A stretch of DNA of 60,692 nucleotides, from NCBI RefSeq assembly GCF_013300725.1, contig NZ_JAAIMM010000022.1:1-60692 (forward strand). The letters are read 5' to 3'. Shown one piece after another: positions 24,467 through 34,041 of the stretch. Each line of letters opens with the position of its first letter. Positions within the stretch are counted from its first letter, which is position 1. The translations under genes and the position numbers were made by a program. Source of the DNA: Allocoprococcus comes (GTDB taxonomy: Bacteria; Bacillota; Clostridia; Lachnospirales; Lachnospiraceae). Under the pieces are notes generated by a model. The model was not told the DNA's origin, did not search any database, and worked only from the letters and a program-made list of their open reading frames with translations.

Positions 24467-25288
24467 TCAGATATTCGTAACCACCGCAGTGATCAGTTCT
24501 TTAAACTGTACTGCCACCCGGTCTGCCGTTTCCTGCACTTCTTTGTGATTAAGAGGTTTCTTCGATACACCTGCCGCCATGTTCGTGATGCAGGAAATTC
24601 CACAGATTTCCATTCCCATATGTTTTGCCGCAACAGCTTCGCATGCCGTACTCATTCCCACTGCATCTCCTCCCCAGCTTCGACACATTCTGATTTCCGC
24701 AGGCGTCTCATATGCCGGTCCTGTAAACTGCACATAAACTCCTTCTCGAAGAGGAATTTCAAGTTTTTCAGCTTCTGCTTTGATGATTTCCCGCATTCTT
24801 AAGCTGTATACTTCACTCATATCCGGAAATCTTGTACCAAGTTCCTCCGGATTTTCTCCGATAAGAGGACTTGGAATGGCTGTGGTGATATGATCGGTGA
24901 TCAGCATAAAGTCTCCCGGTTTATAATTCAGATTGACACCACCTGCCGCATTGGTAAGTACCAGCTTTTTAGCCCCCAGCATTCCCATAAGCCTTGTAGG
25001 AAGCACCACATCTGTCATCGGATAGCCTTCATAATAATGCACTCTTCCCTGCATGATCACTATCGGTACTTTTTCAACGTATCCGAATACGAATCTTCCC
25101 TTATGACCTGCAACGGTAGATGTTGGAAAGCCTTCAATATCAGCATAGTCAATGGTCGTCTCTATTTTTATCTGATCGGCATAATCACCAAGTCCTGATC
25201 CGAGAATCAGTGCAACCTCCGGTACAAAATCTGTTTTTTCCCGTATACTTGCAAGACATGTCTTGATTTTTTCATATACATTGTTCAT
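24467..25288 (-). CDS. punA: purine nucleoside phosphorylase (trimeric type)
   Basis: A 273-residue PNP of the trimeric class: phosphate-binding VALILGSGLGDYAD and HKGRFVFGY, QGRVHYYEGY, NAAGGVNLNY, the base-binding Glu in GPAYETPAEIR, GMSTACEAVAAKHMG, and the catalytic Asn in CITNMAAG. It splits inosine and guanosine to ribose-1-phosphate and base. It is the last gene of an operon with adenosine deaminase and a phosphopentomutase remnant. GGAGAAG stands before the ATG. Confidence 0.95.
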   Translation of the reverse strand: MNNVYEKIKTCLASIREKTDFVPEVALILGSGLGDYADQIKIETTIDYADIEGFPTSTVAGHKGRFVFGYVEKVPIVIMQGRVHYYEGYPMTDVVLPTRLMGMLGAKKLVLTNAAGGVNLNYKPGDFMLITDHITTAIPSPLIGENPEELGTRFPDMSEVYSLRMREIIKAEAEKLEIPLREGVYVQFTGPAYETPAEIRMCRSWGGDAVGMSTACEAVAAKHMGMEICGISCITNMAAGVSKKPLNHKEVQETADRVAVQFKELITAVVTNI

Positions 25289-25318
25289 CCCTTATTCTTC
25301 TCCTTTTTCTGCTTATTC

Positions 25319-25450
25319 TTATCCCAATCTTTCAAGAATGGAATGACCGATGGTTCCTTCCGGCATTTTTACATCAAAATTTTCTGCCACCGTCGCTCCG
25401 ATTCCAAGAGAATCCAGGACAATTACAAAAATTCTGTTGTATTTTTTCAT
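25319..25450 (-). pseudogene. deoB: phosphopentomutase (deoB) deletion scar, 43 codons
   Basis: The ATG at 25450 has an intact site (AGAGGTAGAACAGC). It reads [19 protein letters not shown], which is the DeoB N-terminus with the metal-binding Asp and catalytic-site start, then jumps straight to [20 protein letters not shown], which resembles the DeoB C-terminus ([13 protein letters not shown]). About 340 codons are missing between them, in frame. The break falls at the GA shared by LGIGA and LGATVAEN. The product cannot be a mutase. It lies 17 bases after adenosine deaminase and 30 before PNP. Confidence 0.82.
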
Positions 25451-25467
25451 GCTGTTCTACCTCTCTT

Positions 25468-26445
25468 CTACTTGCCCTCCAGCTTACGGTACAGCTTTTC
25501 TCTGACAGCATCATCTGTAAAAGCCACATCTGCCGCATTTTTCATCATAAGCAGGATTTCCTCATCCGTGATATTATACATCTTCTGAATAAATTCCAGC
25601 TCTTTCGTCATTGTTGTATTGCTGACTGTCCGGTTATCCGTATTTACTGTAACCAGTAATTTTCCATCTATAAATTCTCTGAGAGGATAAGCTTCCGCCC
25701 CCGGCACCGCCTTTGTCTGCAGATTACTGATCGGACACATCTCGATTCCGATTTTCTTTTGGGCAAGTTCGCGGATCAGATCCGCATGTCCACGCATAGC
25801 GATTCCATGTCCGATTCTTGCTGCGCCTGCATCTACTGCATTCTTTATATTTTCTGCACTTCCGCATTCGCCTGCATGAATGGTAAATGGCATTCCGATT
25901 CTTCGGGCATTTTGGAACAGATTCATAAACTCGGTCATCGGATAAGATGCTTCTGCACCTGCAAGATCCGCCGCACAGACACCTGCTCCCAGAAACTCTC
26001 TTGCAGCCTTGATCATCCGCAGGTTTTCTTCCTCGCTGTGATGACGCATTGCACAGGTAATCAGACCATACTCAATTCCAAATGTCTGCTTTCCTTTTTC
26101 CATTCCTTTTAAAAGTGCCTCGATTGCTTTTGTACAACTCATGGATGCTGTTTCTGAAAAAAGTGGTGCAAAACGGATTTCCGCATAGCATACATTTTCT
26201 CTGCTCATACTTTTCAGTACGTCAAATCCAGCTTCTTCCAGACCTCTTTCGTCCCGCAGGCACTGCCCTGGCAGATCAAATTTTTCCAGATACTCCGCAA
26301 GGCTTCGGCAGTCATCCGATACGCTCAGTTCTTCCTTCCTTACATGCCTTCCCAGCCTTCTTTCGATAAATTCCTGACTCAACGATCCATCCAGATGGCA
26401 ATGAAGCTCTATCTTTGGTAATTTAATCATTTCTTCCCGCATCAT
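25468..26445 (-). CDS. add: adenosine deaminase
   Basis: A 325-residue metal-dependent deaminase converting adenosine and deoxyadenosine to inosine forms. Zinc ligands are ELHCHLDGSL (HxH), the HAGECG segment, and NTDN near residue 285, which carries the zinc Asp; the second Asp of the classical NTDD is Asn here, as in several Firmicute ADAs. The conserved EMCPISNLQT block is present. The ATG at 26445 has AGGAGTG upstream. It is the first gene of a salvage operon whose product goes to the PNP downstream. Confidence 0.94.
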   Translation of the reverse strand: MMREEMIKLPKIELHCHLDGSLSQEFIERRLGRHVRKEELSVSDDCRSLAEYLEKFDLPGQCLRDERGLEEAGFDVLKSMSRENVCYAEIRFAPLFSETASMSCTKAIEALLKGMEKGKQTFGIEYGLITCAMRHHSEEENLRMIKAAREFLGAGVCAADLAGAEASYPMTEFMNLFQNARRIGMPFTIHAGECGSAENIKNAVDAGAARIGHGIAMRGHADLIRELAQKKIGIEMCPISNLQTKAVPGAEAYPLREFIDGKLLVTVNTDNRTVSNTTMTKELEFIQKMYNITDEEILLMMKNAADVAFTDDAVREKLYRKLEGK

Positions 26446-26571
26446 ATTTTTTCACACTCCTGTTCGTTTGAAATGCGATCCATATCTTGTTTTTTATTAT
26501 ATCACTTCCGGGAAATTATTTCTCCATAATATCCGTAAGGAAGATATACAAATTCTGAAAAAATACATATC

Positions 26572-26625
26572 AAAAAAGGAGAAAAGCAATCTATCATCTC
26601 CACTAATGATATCTGACTTTTCTCC
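26572..26625 (-). terminator. terminator after thiN
   Basis: On the minus strand GGAGAAAAG (26625-26617) pairs with CTTTTCTCC (26586-26578), followed by TTTTTT. It closes the core operon at thiN and precedes the adenosine deaminase promoter region. Confidence 0.82.
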
Positions 26626-26635
26626 TCTGTTTTTA

Positions 26636-27286
26636 TCAGTCTCTCGTTTCCATTATCACAATACGGCCATTGCCAAAATCAATTTTCACTTCCTCTGCCT
26701 CAAACTGATTGCTTACTGTAAGACTATCACAAGGCATCAGATCATGATGACTGAGTGGCCATTTTGTACCTGTGAGATTGAAATCATAGATTTCTCCTTC
26801 CATTGAAAAGACAGAAAGATAGTTTCCGTATGCTTCTGACTTTTTCAACACACAAGATCTGTTTGTTACCCATATTTTATTTCTCGGATCCAGAATATAC
26901 GCACGTACACCGGCATCGCACGCAACGGAAAGAGTCTGGATATTTGCCCACAAGTGATCGATTCTGCCACCTGTAGCTCCAAGGAGGATCATCTCCTTGC
27001 TTCCAAGAGTAATTCCCAGTCGGAGTGCAATTTCGGTATCGGTTGCATCTTTTACCGGATTGTATTCTCTGATCGGAATATTCGTTTCATTACGATAATA
27101 ATCAATTACCTTAGAATCGATACTGTCAAAATCTCCAACAATATACTGTGGTTCAATCTGATGATTATACAGATATTCAAGTCCCTTATCTACCCCAATA
27201 ATATATGCTTCCGGATTTTCTGCGAGAACCTTCTCTACAAATCCTTCATCAATTGTTCCTCCGCTGATAATTACTGTCTTACTCAT
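26636..27286 (-). CDS. thiN: thiamine pyrophosphokinase
   Basis: A 216-residue TPK making thiamine pyrophosphate from thiamine and ATP. Motifs in order: IGVDKGLEYL, IVGDFDSIDS, YNPVKDATDTEIAL and LGATGGRIDHLWAN, with the C-terminal beta domain from about residue 140. Its start overlaps the rpe stop by 8 bases. No TPP riboswitch leads it; it is controlled as part of the core operon. Confidence 0.94.
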   Translation of the reverse strand: MSKTVIISGGTIDEGFVEKVLAENPEAYIIGVDKGLEYLYNHQIEPQYIVGDFDSIDSKVIDYYRNETNIPIREYNPVKDATDTEIALRLGITLGSKEMILLGATGGRIDHLWANIQTLSVACDAGVRAYILDPRNKIWVTNRSCVLKKSEAYGNYLSVFSMEGEIYDFNLTGTKWPLSHHDLMPCDSLTVSNQFEAEEVKIDFGNGRIVIMETRD

Positions 27287-27941
27287 AATTCTTTAAAATC
27301 TCCATCAACTCTTTTGTGTTCTCTCCCGGGTTACCTTTGAATACTGCGGATCCCGCAACGATCACATTCGCTCCGGCATCGAGTGCATCTTTTATATTCG
27401 ATGCATAGATTCCGCCATCAACCTGAATGTCCGTCTCAAGTCCCCGTTCGTTTAACATGCCTCTGAGTTCTCTGACCTTATCAAGGGTTTCAGGAATCAA
27501 TTTTTGCCCACCGAACCCCGGATGTACAGTCATGATAAGAAACATATCGACTTCACCAAGAAATTCTCTCAGAACCTCTACCGGTGTATCCGGTGAAATG
27601 GAAAGTCCTGTCTTCATGCCGCATTCTCTGATTTTTTCAAGTGTTGCACGTACATCTTCACATGCTTCATAATGAATCGTAAGGATATCTGCACCTGCTT
27701 TTGCAAATGCCTCCACGTAACGAATCGGTTCTGTGATCATCAAATGGGTATCCATTACCTGCTTCACCAATGGTTTAATCGACGCGAGCACCGGCATTCC
27801 AAATGAAATACTCGGCACAAAAACGCCATCCATTACATCGAAATGCAAGTATTCTGCCCCATTTTCCTCTGTCTGACGGATATCTTCTCCCAATTTGTAA
27901 AAATCCGCCGATAAAATAGATGGTGATAATTTGTACTGCAC
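27279..27941 (-). CDS. rpe: ribulose-phosphate 3-epimerase
   Basis: A 220-residue TIM-barrel epimerase interconverting ribulose-5-P and xylulose-5-P. Landmarks: PSILSADFYKLG, HFDVMDGVFVP (metal His and Asp), DTHLMI, IMTVHPGFGGQ and IQVDGGIYA. Length is normal for the family. Three bases separate it from rsgA upstream and it overlaps thiN, so all three are cotranslated. Confidence 0.96.
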   Translation of the reverse strand: MQYKLSPSILSADFYKLGEDIRQTEENGAEYLHFDVMDGVFVPSISFGMPVLASIKPLVKQVMDTHLMITEPIRYVEAFAKAGADILTIHYEACEDVRATLEKIRECGMKTGLSISPDTPVEVLREFLGEVDMFLIMTVHPGFGGQKLIPETLDKVRELRGMLNERGLETDIQVDGGIYASNIKDALDAGANVIVAGSAVFKGNPGENTKELMEILKNYE

Positions 27942-27944
27942 TTC

Positions 27945-28832
27945 CTAGTACCTCCTCTTTTCCTTTTGTTCCAGTTCACGGTACATCTCACAATAATCTT
28001 CGTACCGCACCGGATGCACTTTTCCTTCTTCCAAAGCTTCTTTTACCATACATCCAGGTTCGCTGATGTGGTTGCAGCCCTGGAAACGGCATCCGTTCTG
28101 ATATTCCTCAAATTCCGGAAAATAGTATTTTAATTCTTCTTTTTCAAAATCATTTGTATATAAAGATGAGAATCCAGGTGTATCCATGATATACGAATCC
28201 TCATCAATCGGGATCAGTTCCGAATGGCGGGTTGTGTGCTTTCCACGCTCAATCTTTTTACTGATACTGCCTGTTTCCATATTGATATTTTCCTGCAGAC
28301 AGTTGATAAGTGAAGACTTTCCAACTCCGGAAGGCCCTGCAACCGTTGTCGTCTTACCTTTCAGAACAGCTTTAATCTTCTGAATGTTTTCCCCTTCTTT
28401 TGCACTGGCAAATATTACCTGATAACCGCAGGCTTCATAAGTCTTCTCCAATGCTTCAAGTTCCGGTTTATCAGCCATATCCTTTTTGTTGAAGCAAATG
28501 ATAACCGGTATCTCCTGCCGTTCCATCATTACCAGGAAACGATCCAGAAGATTAAAATGTGGATCCGGCTTCTTTACCGCAAATACCACAAGTGCCTGAT
28601 CAATATTTGCCACAGCGGGCCGGATGAGTTCATTCTTTCTCGGTAAAATCCGAATGATATTCCCCGTCTTCTCCTGGGCATCCAGGACCTCATATTCTAC
28701 CCAATCTCCCACTAATGGTTTGATTTTTTCTTTCCGAAATATTCCTTTTGCTTTACATTCATAAACAACAGATTCTACTACGTCATAAACGTAGTAGAAT
28801 CCTGCAATTCCTTTTATAATTCTTCCCTGCAT
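27945..28832 (-). CDS. rsgA: ribosome small-subunit GTPase RsgA
   Basis: A 295-residue circularly permuted GTPase that helps 30S maturation. It has an OB domain at 1-70, then G4 (FNKKD, about 115), G1 (AGPSGVGKSSLI, about 166) and G3 (DTPGFSS, about 217), and a C-terminal zinc site CRFQGCNHISEPGC. The order G4-G1-G3 is the family hallmark. It directly follows the kinase gene, the common Firmicute arrangement. Confidence 0.96.
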   Translation of the reverse strand: MQGRIIKGIAGFYYVYDVVESVVYECKAKGIFRKEKIKPLVGDWVEYEVLDAQEKTGNIIRILPRKNELIRPAVANIDQALVVFAVKKPDPHFNLLDRFLVMMERQEIPVIICFNKKDMADKPELEALEKTYEACGYQVIFASAKEGENIQKIKAVLKGKTTTVAGPSGVGKSSLINCLQENINMETGSISKKIERGKHTTRHSELIPIDEDSYIMDTPGFSSLYTNDFEKEELKYYFPEFEEYQNGCRFQGCNHISEPGCMVKEALEEGKVHPVRYEDYCEMYRELEQKEKRRY

Positions 28833-28844
28833 ATAACAGTCCTT

Positions 28845-30959
28845 TTAATTTCCCGTTGTGTTGCCTTCTGTGTTTCCACTGTTACCGCCGGTGGAGTTAT
28901 TTGTGCCACTGCCGCCTGAGGTATTACCTCCGCCTCCGGCCTGGGATCCATTGCTTACATACAAAGTAACCACTGTTCCCACATCAACCGATGTTCCTTC
29001 TCCCGGATCAACTTTTACAATAATACCGGATGCTTCTGTACTGTCAATGTCAACTTCTGTATAAGTCAGATTTCTTGCATTTAACGCTGAAATCGCTGCT
29101 CCCAGTGTTTTCCCGGTCAGACTTGGTACCTTCACCTGATCTGCCGGCTTTGGACCTTTACTGACAACATAGCTGATGCTGGTTCCTTCATTTACTTTTT
29201 CACCGGCCTCCGGACTCTGACTGATGATCGTGCCTTCTGCATAATCATCGGAATACTCTTCGCTGCTTGTACCTCCGTCAGAAAGGTTATTTGCAGCTAA
29301 GGTTGCTGCCGCATCACTTGCATACATTCCCACAATTGGCGGAACCTTTACTTTATCCGGCTTTTTCTCACCTTTACTGATGTACAAAGTAATCTTAGAA
29401 TCTGCTGAAACCTCTGTTCCTTCTGCCGGATTTGTCCTGATTGCCTTTCCGCTATCCACATCACTGCTGTATTCGCTTGTCACTGTAATGTTTTTGCTTG
29501 CGAAGCCTTGTTTTACCAATGCTTTTTTCGCTGCATCCTCATCCATTCCTTCTACACTCTGGATCGTGATCTTTGCAGGTCCTGAACTTATTACAACCTT
29601 GATCACCGTATTTTTCTTGACTTTCTTTCCGGCTTTCGTCTTCTGTTCAATAATCGTACCGGCTGCCTTATCTGATGCTTTCTCGGATTCTACTTCCAGC
29701 TTCAGCTGCTTCTTTTCGCACATCGTCTCTGCAACATTCTGCGGCTGTCCGACCAGATTCGGTACTTCGATATCACTTGAAAATGAAATCTGACTGTCTG
29801 AGCTCTTACCAAACACGCCTGCTGCTTTGCCGATCAGGAAAATCAGTGCAAATGCAACGATCACTGCAACCGCAACCATGAGGATCTTCATCATCTTGTT
29901 CATCTTCGGATCTACGCCATTTTTACTGTTACTGCGTCTGCCCCCGTTATAATCATCCTCTTCGTCATCCTCATCATAGTCATCATTTTCATCATATTCT
30001 TCATCGTCATAGCCATCATCATATTCTTCGTCATCATAATCATCGCCCTGACGCTTTTTCATACGTGCCATCCGCTCCGGCGAGATCATCACCGTATCTC
30101 CCATGCTCCGGATCGGAACCATATCTACAAATTCGCCACTCGGATCGACCAGAGCTCGCTTCAGATCCTGGATCAGTTCTCCGGCACTCTGGTAACGTCT
30201 TTCCGTGCTCTTCTGTGTACACTTGAGAATAATCTTCTCCAGCGCCGGATATAAATCCGGTGCATACTCAGAAGGCGGAGTAATATTCTCCTGTAAATGT
30301 TTCATTGCAACCGAAACAGTAGAATCACCATCGAAAGGAACCCTTCCGGTCACCATCTCATACATGGTGATACCTGCAGAATAGATATCACTCTTCTCAT
30401 CACAGTAGCCGCCCCTTGCCTGCTCCGGAGATACATAGTGTACCGATCCCATTGCACTGGTGCTGACTGTCTGCGATGTTGTCGCCTTTGCAATACCAAA
30501 ATCCGTAACCTTTACCTTTCCTTCTTTGGAAATGATAATATTCTGCGGTTTGATATCTCTGTGTATGATGTGATGATTGTGGGCTGCCTCAATACCGGTA
30601 CACATCTGAATTGCAATACTGATCGCTTCCTTGGAAGAAAGCTTTCCTTTTTTCTGCACATATTCTTTCAGAGTGATTCCCTCTACCAGCTCCATGACCA
30701 TATAATAGAGTCCTCGATCCTCCCCTACATCATATACATTGACAATATTCGGGTTCAGAAGCCCTGCTGCTGCCTGTGCTTCTGACCGGAATTTCTTTAC
30801 AAAGTTTTCATCTTCCCTGTATTCTTTTTTCAGGACTTTCACTGCGACATATCTGTTCAGCATACAGTCCTTCGCCTTATATACATCCGCCATTCCACCG
30901 GCTCCGATCTTACTCAGAACCTGATAACGGCCACTTAAATAAATCCCGTCTTTTACCAT
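28845..30959 (-). CDS. prkC: PASTA-domain Ser/Thr protein kinase (PrkC/PknB type)
   Basis: A 704-residue membrane kinase. Kinase domain about 12-275: GAGGMADVYKAKD loop, VAVKVLK, HRDIKPQNI catalytic loop, DFGIAKA and SPEQARG. A very acidic Asp/Glu/Tyr linker (about 305-345) is followed by one membrane helix (MVAVAVIVAFALIFLIG). Outside are four PASTA repeats (starting about VPNLVGQ, then the degenerate SVEGM, VPPIVGM and VPSLTGK) and a Gly/Asn/Thr-rich tail. PASTA domains bind muropeptide or lipid II, and the kinase phosphorylates cell-wall and translation proteins. Its start overlaps the partner phosphatase gene by 7 bases. Confidence 0.96.
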   Translation of the reverse strand: MVKDGIYLSGRYQVLSKIGAGGMADVYKAKDCMLNRYVAVKVLKKEYREDENFVKKFRSEAQAAAGLLNPNIVNVYDVGEDRGLYYMVMELVEGITLKEYVQKKGKLSSKEAISIAIQMCTGIEAAHNHHIIHRDIKPQNIIISKEGKVKVTDFGIAKATTSQTVSTSAMGSVHYVSPEQARGGYCDEKSDIYSAGITMYEMVTGRVPFDGDSTVSVAMKHLQENITPPSEYAPDLYPALEKIILKCTQKSTERRYQSAGELIQDLKRALVDPSGEFVDMVPIRSMGDTVMISPERMARMKKRQGDDYDDEEYDDGYDDEEYDENDDYDEDDEEDDYNGGRRSNSKNGVDPKMNKMMKILMVAVAVIVAFALIFLIGKAAGVFGKSSDSQISFSSDIEVPNLVGQPQNVAETMCEKKQLKLEVESEKASDKAAGTIIEQKTKAGKKVKKNTVIKVVISSGPAKITIQSVEGMDEDAAKKALVKQGFASKNITVTSEYSSDVDSGKAIRTNPAEGTEVSADSKITLYISKGEKKPDKVKVPPIVGMYASDAAATLAANNLSDGGTSSEEYSDDYAEGTIISQSPEAGEKVNEGTSISYVVSKGPKPADQVKVPSLTGKTLGAAISALNARNLTYTEVDIDSTEASGIIVKVDPGEGTSVDVGTVVTLYVSNGSQAGGGGNTSGGSGTNNSTGGNSGNTEGNTTGN

Positions 30960-31696
30960 ATACTCACCTCATCAGAAAACGGTTCTGCAAGAACAACACT
31001 GATATTGTCATTGCCTCCGTTCTCATTCGCCCGGTCAATCAGATTCTGACCGGCTTCTACGATATCTCTTGCCCCTTTAACTATCGCAAAAATTTCTTCA
31101 TCCTCTATCATATTACTTAACCCATCGGAACACATGAGAATGATATCTCCCTTTTTGAGACTGAATTCATAAAAATCTGCCTCTACATCCTCTTTTACTC
31201 CAATTGCTCTGGTAATGATATTCTTATCCGGATGATGTCTTGCCTCTTCCTCATTGATTCCTCCCAGACGAACCATCTCTTCTACCAGGGAATGGTCTCT
31301 GGAAAGCTGTCTGATATCCTTATTCAGAAGATACAGACGGCTGTCACCTACATTTATAAAATAAAGTGTATGATCGATCACAGTTGCCGCAACCAGAGTG
31401 GTTCCCATCCCCTCCAGATTAATGTCCTCATCTGCTTTCTCGATCAGCTTGTGGTTCGCTGTCTGAGCCGCATCTTTTAAAATTTCTTCCGGCCCGTCCT
31501 TTAATGTATGCTTCAGTTCTTCTTTCAGAACCTCCACCGTATATTTTGACGCAAAATCTCCTGCCTTGTGTCCACCCATTCCATCGGCTACTACCAGAAG
31601 ATTCGGCAGCGTACCTAATGACTCATCTGTGGCAAACACGTAATCCTGGTTCATTTCACGTTTTCTTCCAACATCTGTCATAGAAAATATTTTCAT
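30953..31696 (-). CDS. PP2C-type protein phosphatase (Stp/PrpC)
   Basis: A 247-residue PPM phosphatase reversing the PASTA kinase. Metal-binding motifs: MNQDYVFA, VVADGMGGHKAGD, NVGDSRLYLL, DHSLVEEMVR, MCSDGLSNMI, and GNDNISVVL at the end. All Asp ligands are present. Gene overlap with the kinase (7 bases) suggests coupled amounts. It follows rlmN by 3 bases. Confidence 0.96.
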   Translation of the reverse strand: MKIFSMTDVGRKREMNQDYVFATDESLGTLPNLLVVADGMGGHKAGDFASKYTVEVLKEELKHTLKDGPEEILKDAAQTANHKLIEKADEDINLEGMGTTLVAATVIDHTLYFINVGDSRLYLLNKDIRQLSRDHSLVEEMVRLGGINEEEARHHPDKNIITRAIGVKEDVEADFYEFSLKKGDIILMCSDGLSNMIEDEEIFAIVKGARDIVEAGQNLIDRANENGGNDNISVVLAEPFSDEVSIW

Positions 31697-31699
31697 ATT

Positions 31700-32737
31700 T
31701 TATACTCCTTGCATCGTCTTGCGCCGTAACTGTCCACAGGCTCCGTCTATATCTGAGCCCATTTCTCTTCTTATAGTAACATTTATCCCGTTTTTTTCAA
31801 GTTTATTTTTGAAATTCTCGGCACTTTTTTTGTCCGGTTTTTCGTAGTTTCTCTCCTTGATCGGGTTCACCGGAATCAGGTTTAAATGGCAGTTTCTGTC
31901 CTTTAAGATTCCCATCAGCTCTTTTGCATCCTCCGGTGTATCGTTTACGCCGTGAACCAGGCTGTACTCAAAAGTGATCCTCCGTCCGGTCTTTTCAAAG
32001 TAATAATCACACGCTTCCAGGACCTCTTGAAGCTCGTATTTATTTGCCACCGGCATCAGCGATCTTCTCTTTTCCTGGTTGGAACCGTGCAGGGAAAGTG
32101 CCAGCGTGATCTGCAGTTTTTCTTCTGCAAGTCTACGGATGTTCGGTACAATCCCACAGGTAGACGCCGTGATATTTCTCTGGCTGATATTGAGTCCGTG
32201 CTCATCACTGACCATGTGAATGAATTTCAGAAAATTATCATAATTATCCAGCGGTTCTCCAGTTCCCATGATCACAATATTAGAAACTCTCTCGCCAGTG
32301 ATCTTCTGGATCTGGTAAACCTGTCTTAACATCTCTGACGGTGTCAGGTTTCGTTCCAGCCCGTCCAGTGTAGATGCACAGAAACGGCATCCCATCCGGC
32401 AGCCAACCTGCGAGGAAATGCATACCGAATTGCCGTGTTTATATTTCATCAGAACACTTTCTACCATATTCCCGTCTTTCAGACAAAACAGGAATTTATT
32501 GGTCCCGTCAATCTTTGAAATCTGTCTTTTTTCCATCTCGACTCTTCGTATTTCGTATGCTGCTTCCAGTTTCTGGCGTAAAGTTTTTGAAAGATTGGTC
32601 ATTTCTTCAAAATCATCCACCAGCTTTTCATGGATCCAGGAATAAATCTGTCGGCTGCGGAATCCTTTTTCTCCAATCGCCAGCATTTCTTCCTGTAACT
32701 CTTCAAATGAATACGAAGCGATATCTTTTTTTCCCAT
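31700..32737 (-). CDS. rlmN: 23S rRNA/tRNA adenine C2-methyltransferase RlmN
   Basis: A 345-residue radical-SAM methyltransferase for A2503 of 23S rRNA and A37 of some tRNAs. Cluster motif CRMGCRFCAST (Cx3Cx2C), preceded by the helical N-terminal domain; SAM-binding IVIMGTGEPLDNYDN; closing Cys in SDIDGACGQLR for the methyl-transfer step. Its start shares one base with the rsmB stop. Normal length. Confidence 0.96.
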   Translation of the reverse strand: MGKKDIASYSFEELQEEMLAIGEKGFRSRQIYSWIHEKLVDDFEEMTNLSKTLRQKLEAAYEIRRVEMEKRQISKIDGTNKFLFCLKDGNMVESVLMKYKHGNSVCISSQVGCRMGCRFCASTLDGLERNLTPSEMLRQVYQIQKITGERVSNIVIMGTGEPLDNYDNFLKFIHMVSDEHGLNISQRNITASTCGIVPNIRRLAEEKLQITLALSLHGSNQEKRRSLMPVANKYELQEVLEACDYYFEKTGRRITFEYSLVHGVNDTPEDAKELMGILKDRNCHLNLIPVNPIKERNYEKPDKKSAENFKNKLEKNGINVTIRREMGSDIDGACGQLRRKTMQGV

Positions 32738-34041
32738 TATCTGCCCCTCCGGATAAATTTAGCAATATAGAAACCATCGGTTATATCAGATGGGAAAATC
32801 TGTTTTTCCCATTCCAGGTCAAATTCCGGATGTTTTTCGGCAAACCATCCGGCGTTTTCCTCATTCTCTGTCCTGCTGACCGTACAGGTGCTGTACATCA
32901 GTGTTCCCTCCGGCTTCACATATCGGCAGACCGTATCCAGGATCTCTCTCTGAAGTGCTGCAACTTCAGTCTCCATCTCCGGGTTCATCTTATACTTCAG
33001 ATCAGTCTTCTTCGCAAGGACACCAAGACCGGAACACGGAAGATCCGCGATCAGCACATCTGCTTTTTCCTCAGAGTTTGTATCGAAGCAGGTTGCATCC
33101 TGCTGTACTGCACGGATATTTTCAAATCCCATCCGTGAAATATTTTCCCGGATCAGCTCTACTTTCATCTCTGTCAGATCCCTTGCCTCTACCATACCTG
33201 TCCCGTTCAGGATCTGTGCTGCATGGAGCGCTTTTCCTCCCGGTGCCGCGCACACATCCAGTATGTAATCTCCTTCTTTAATTCCTGCCTGCTCCGCTAC
33301 CATGATCGAAGCTGCATCCTGTACCTGGAATTTTCCTTCCCGGAACGCCGGGATTGCTGCCAGATAATCATAGCCTGAGATCAGAAGCGCAGACGCAAGA
33401 AGCGGATGTTCTTTTATCTGAATGCCTTCTCCTGTCAGTTCTCTGATCAGCTCTTCTTTGGTCGTTGCATTTCCATTGATCCGGATTGTTGTTGCACGTT
33501 CTTTATAATAACCTTCCAGGATTTCTTTCGTTTTCCCTTCTCCATAATCTCTCATCCACATACGGATGATCCACTGTGGCATGGAATACTTTACTGACAG
33601 AAATTCTTCTGTATTTTCCGGATACGCAATCTTATCAATGTTTCGTGCAATATTTCTGAGTACACCATTTACAAATCCCCGCAGGTTCTTAAATCCTTTC
33701 CGGATCGCAAGGTTGACTGCCTCATTGCATGCTGCCGAATCCGGAACCTGATCCATGTATTTGATCTGATAGACCGCACAGCGCAGGATATTGCGGATCA
33801 CCGGTTTCATTTTTTCTGTCTTCACTTTTGAAAACTGGTTGATAATATAGTCTAGTTCTATCCTCCGCTCTGTTGTCCCTTCTGCAAGCCTGGTCAGAAA
33901 TGCCCGGTCCTGCTTGGACAGATACTGATATTTTTCCAGCACCTGTCTGAGCACGATATGACTTTTCTCTCCACGCTCGATTTCCAGCAGGATCATCAGT
34001 GCAAGTTCTCTTGTACTTACTCCCTGGTTATTCGTCGTCAT
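32737..34041 (-). CDS. rsmB: 16S rRNA m5C967 methyltransferase RsmB
   Basis: A 434-residue protein with an N-terminal NusB-like RNA-binding domain (about 1-135) and a methyltransferase domain. SAM motif ILDVCAAPGGKALHAAQILN, motif IV ADLPCSGLGVL with one of two Cys, and motif VI LMYSTCTVSRTENE with the nucleophilic Cys. Overlaps the zinc peptidase stop by 14 bases, part of the same operon. Confidence 0.95.
   Translation of the reverse strand: MTTNNQGVSTRELALMILLEIERGEKSHIVLRQVLEKYQYLSKQDRAFLTRLAEGTTERRIELDYIINQFSKVKTEKMKPVIRNILRCAVYQIKYMDQVPDSAACNEAVNLAIRKGFKNLRGFVNGVLRNIARNIDKIAYPENTEEFLSVKYSMPQWIIRMWMRDYGEGKTKEILEGYYKERATTIRINGNATTKEELIRELTGEGIQIKEHPLLASALLISGYDYLAAIPAFREGKFQVQDAASIMVAEQAGIKEGDYILDVCAAPGGKALHAAQILNGTGMVEARDLTEMKVELIRENISRMGFENIRAVQQDATCFDTNSEEKADVLIADLPCSGLGVLAKKTDLKYKMNPEMETEVAALQREILDTVCRYVKPEGTLMYSTCTVSRTENEENAGWFAEKHPEFDLEWEKQIFPSDITDGFYIAKFIRRGR

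Noticed and set aside
25600-25640. NTDN instead of NTDD in adenosine deaminase, considered as a loss of activity
   Set aside because: Several Firmicute enzymes share this form; the zinc-binding Asp and other ligands are intact.
29940-30050. Asp/Glu/Tyr-rich low-complexity stretch in the PASTA kinase, considered as a frameshift or repeat insertion
   Set aside because: The frame stays open and acidic juxtamembrane linkers are common in these kinases.
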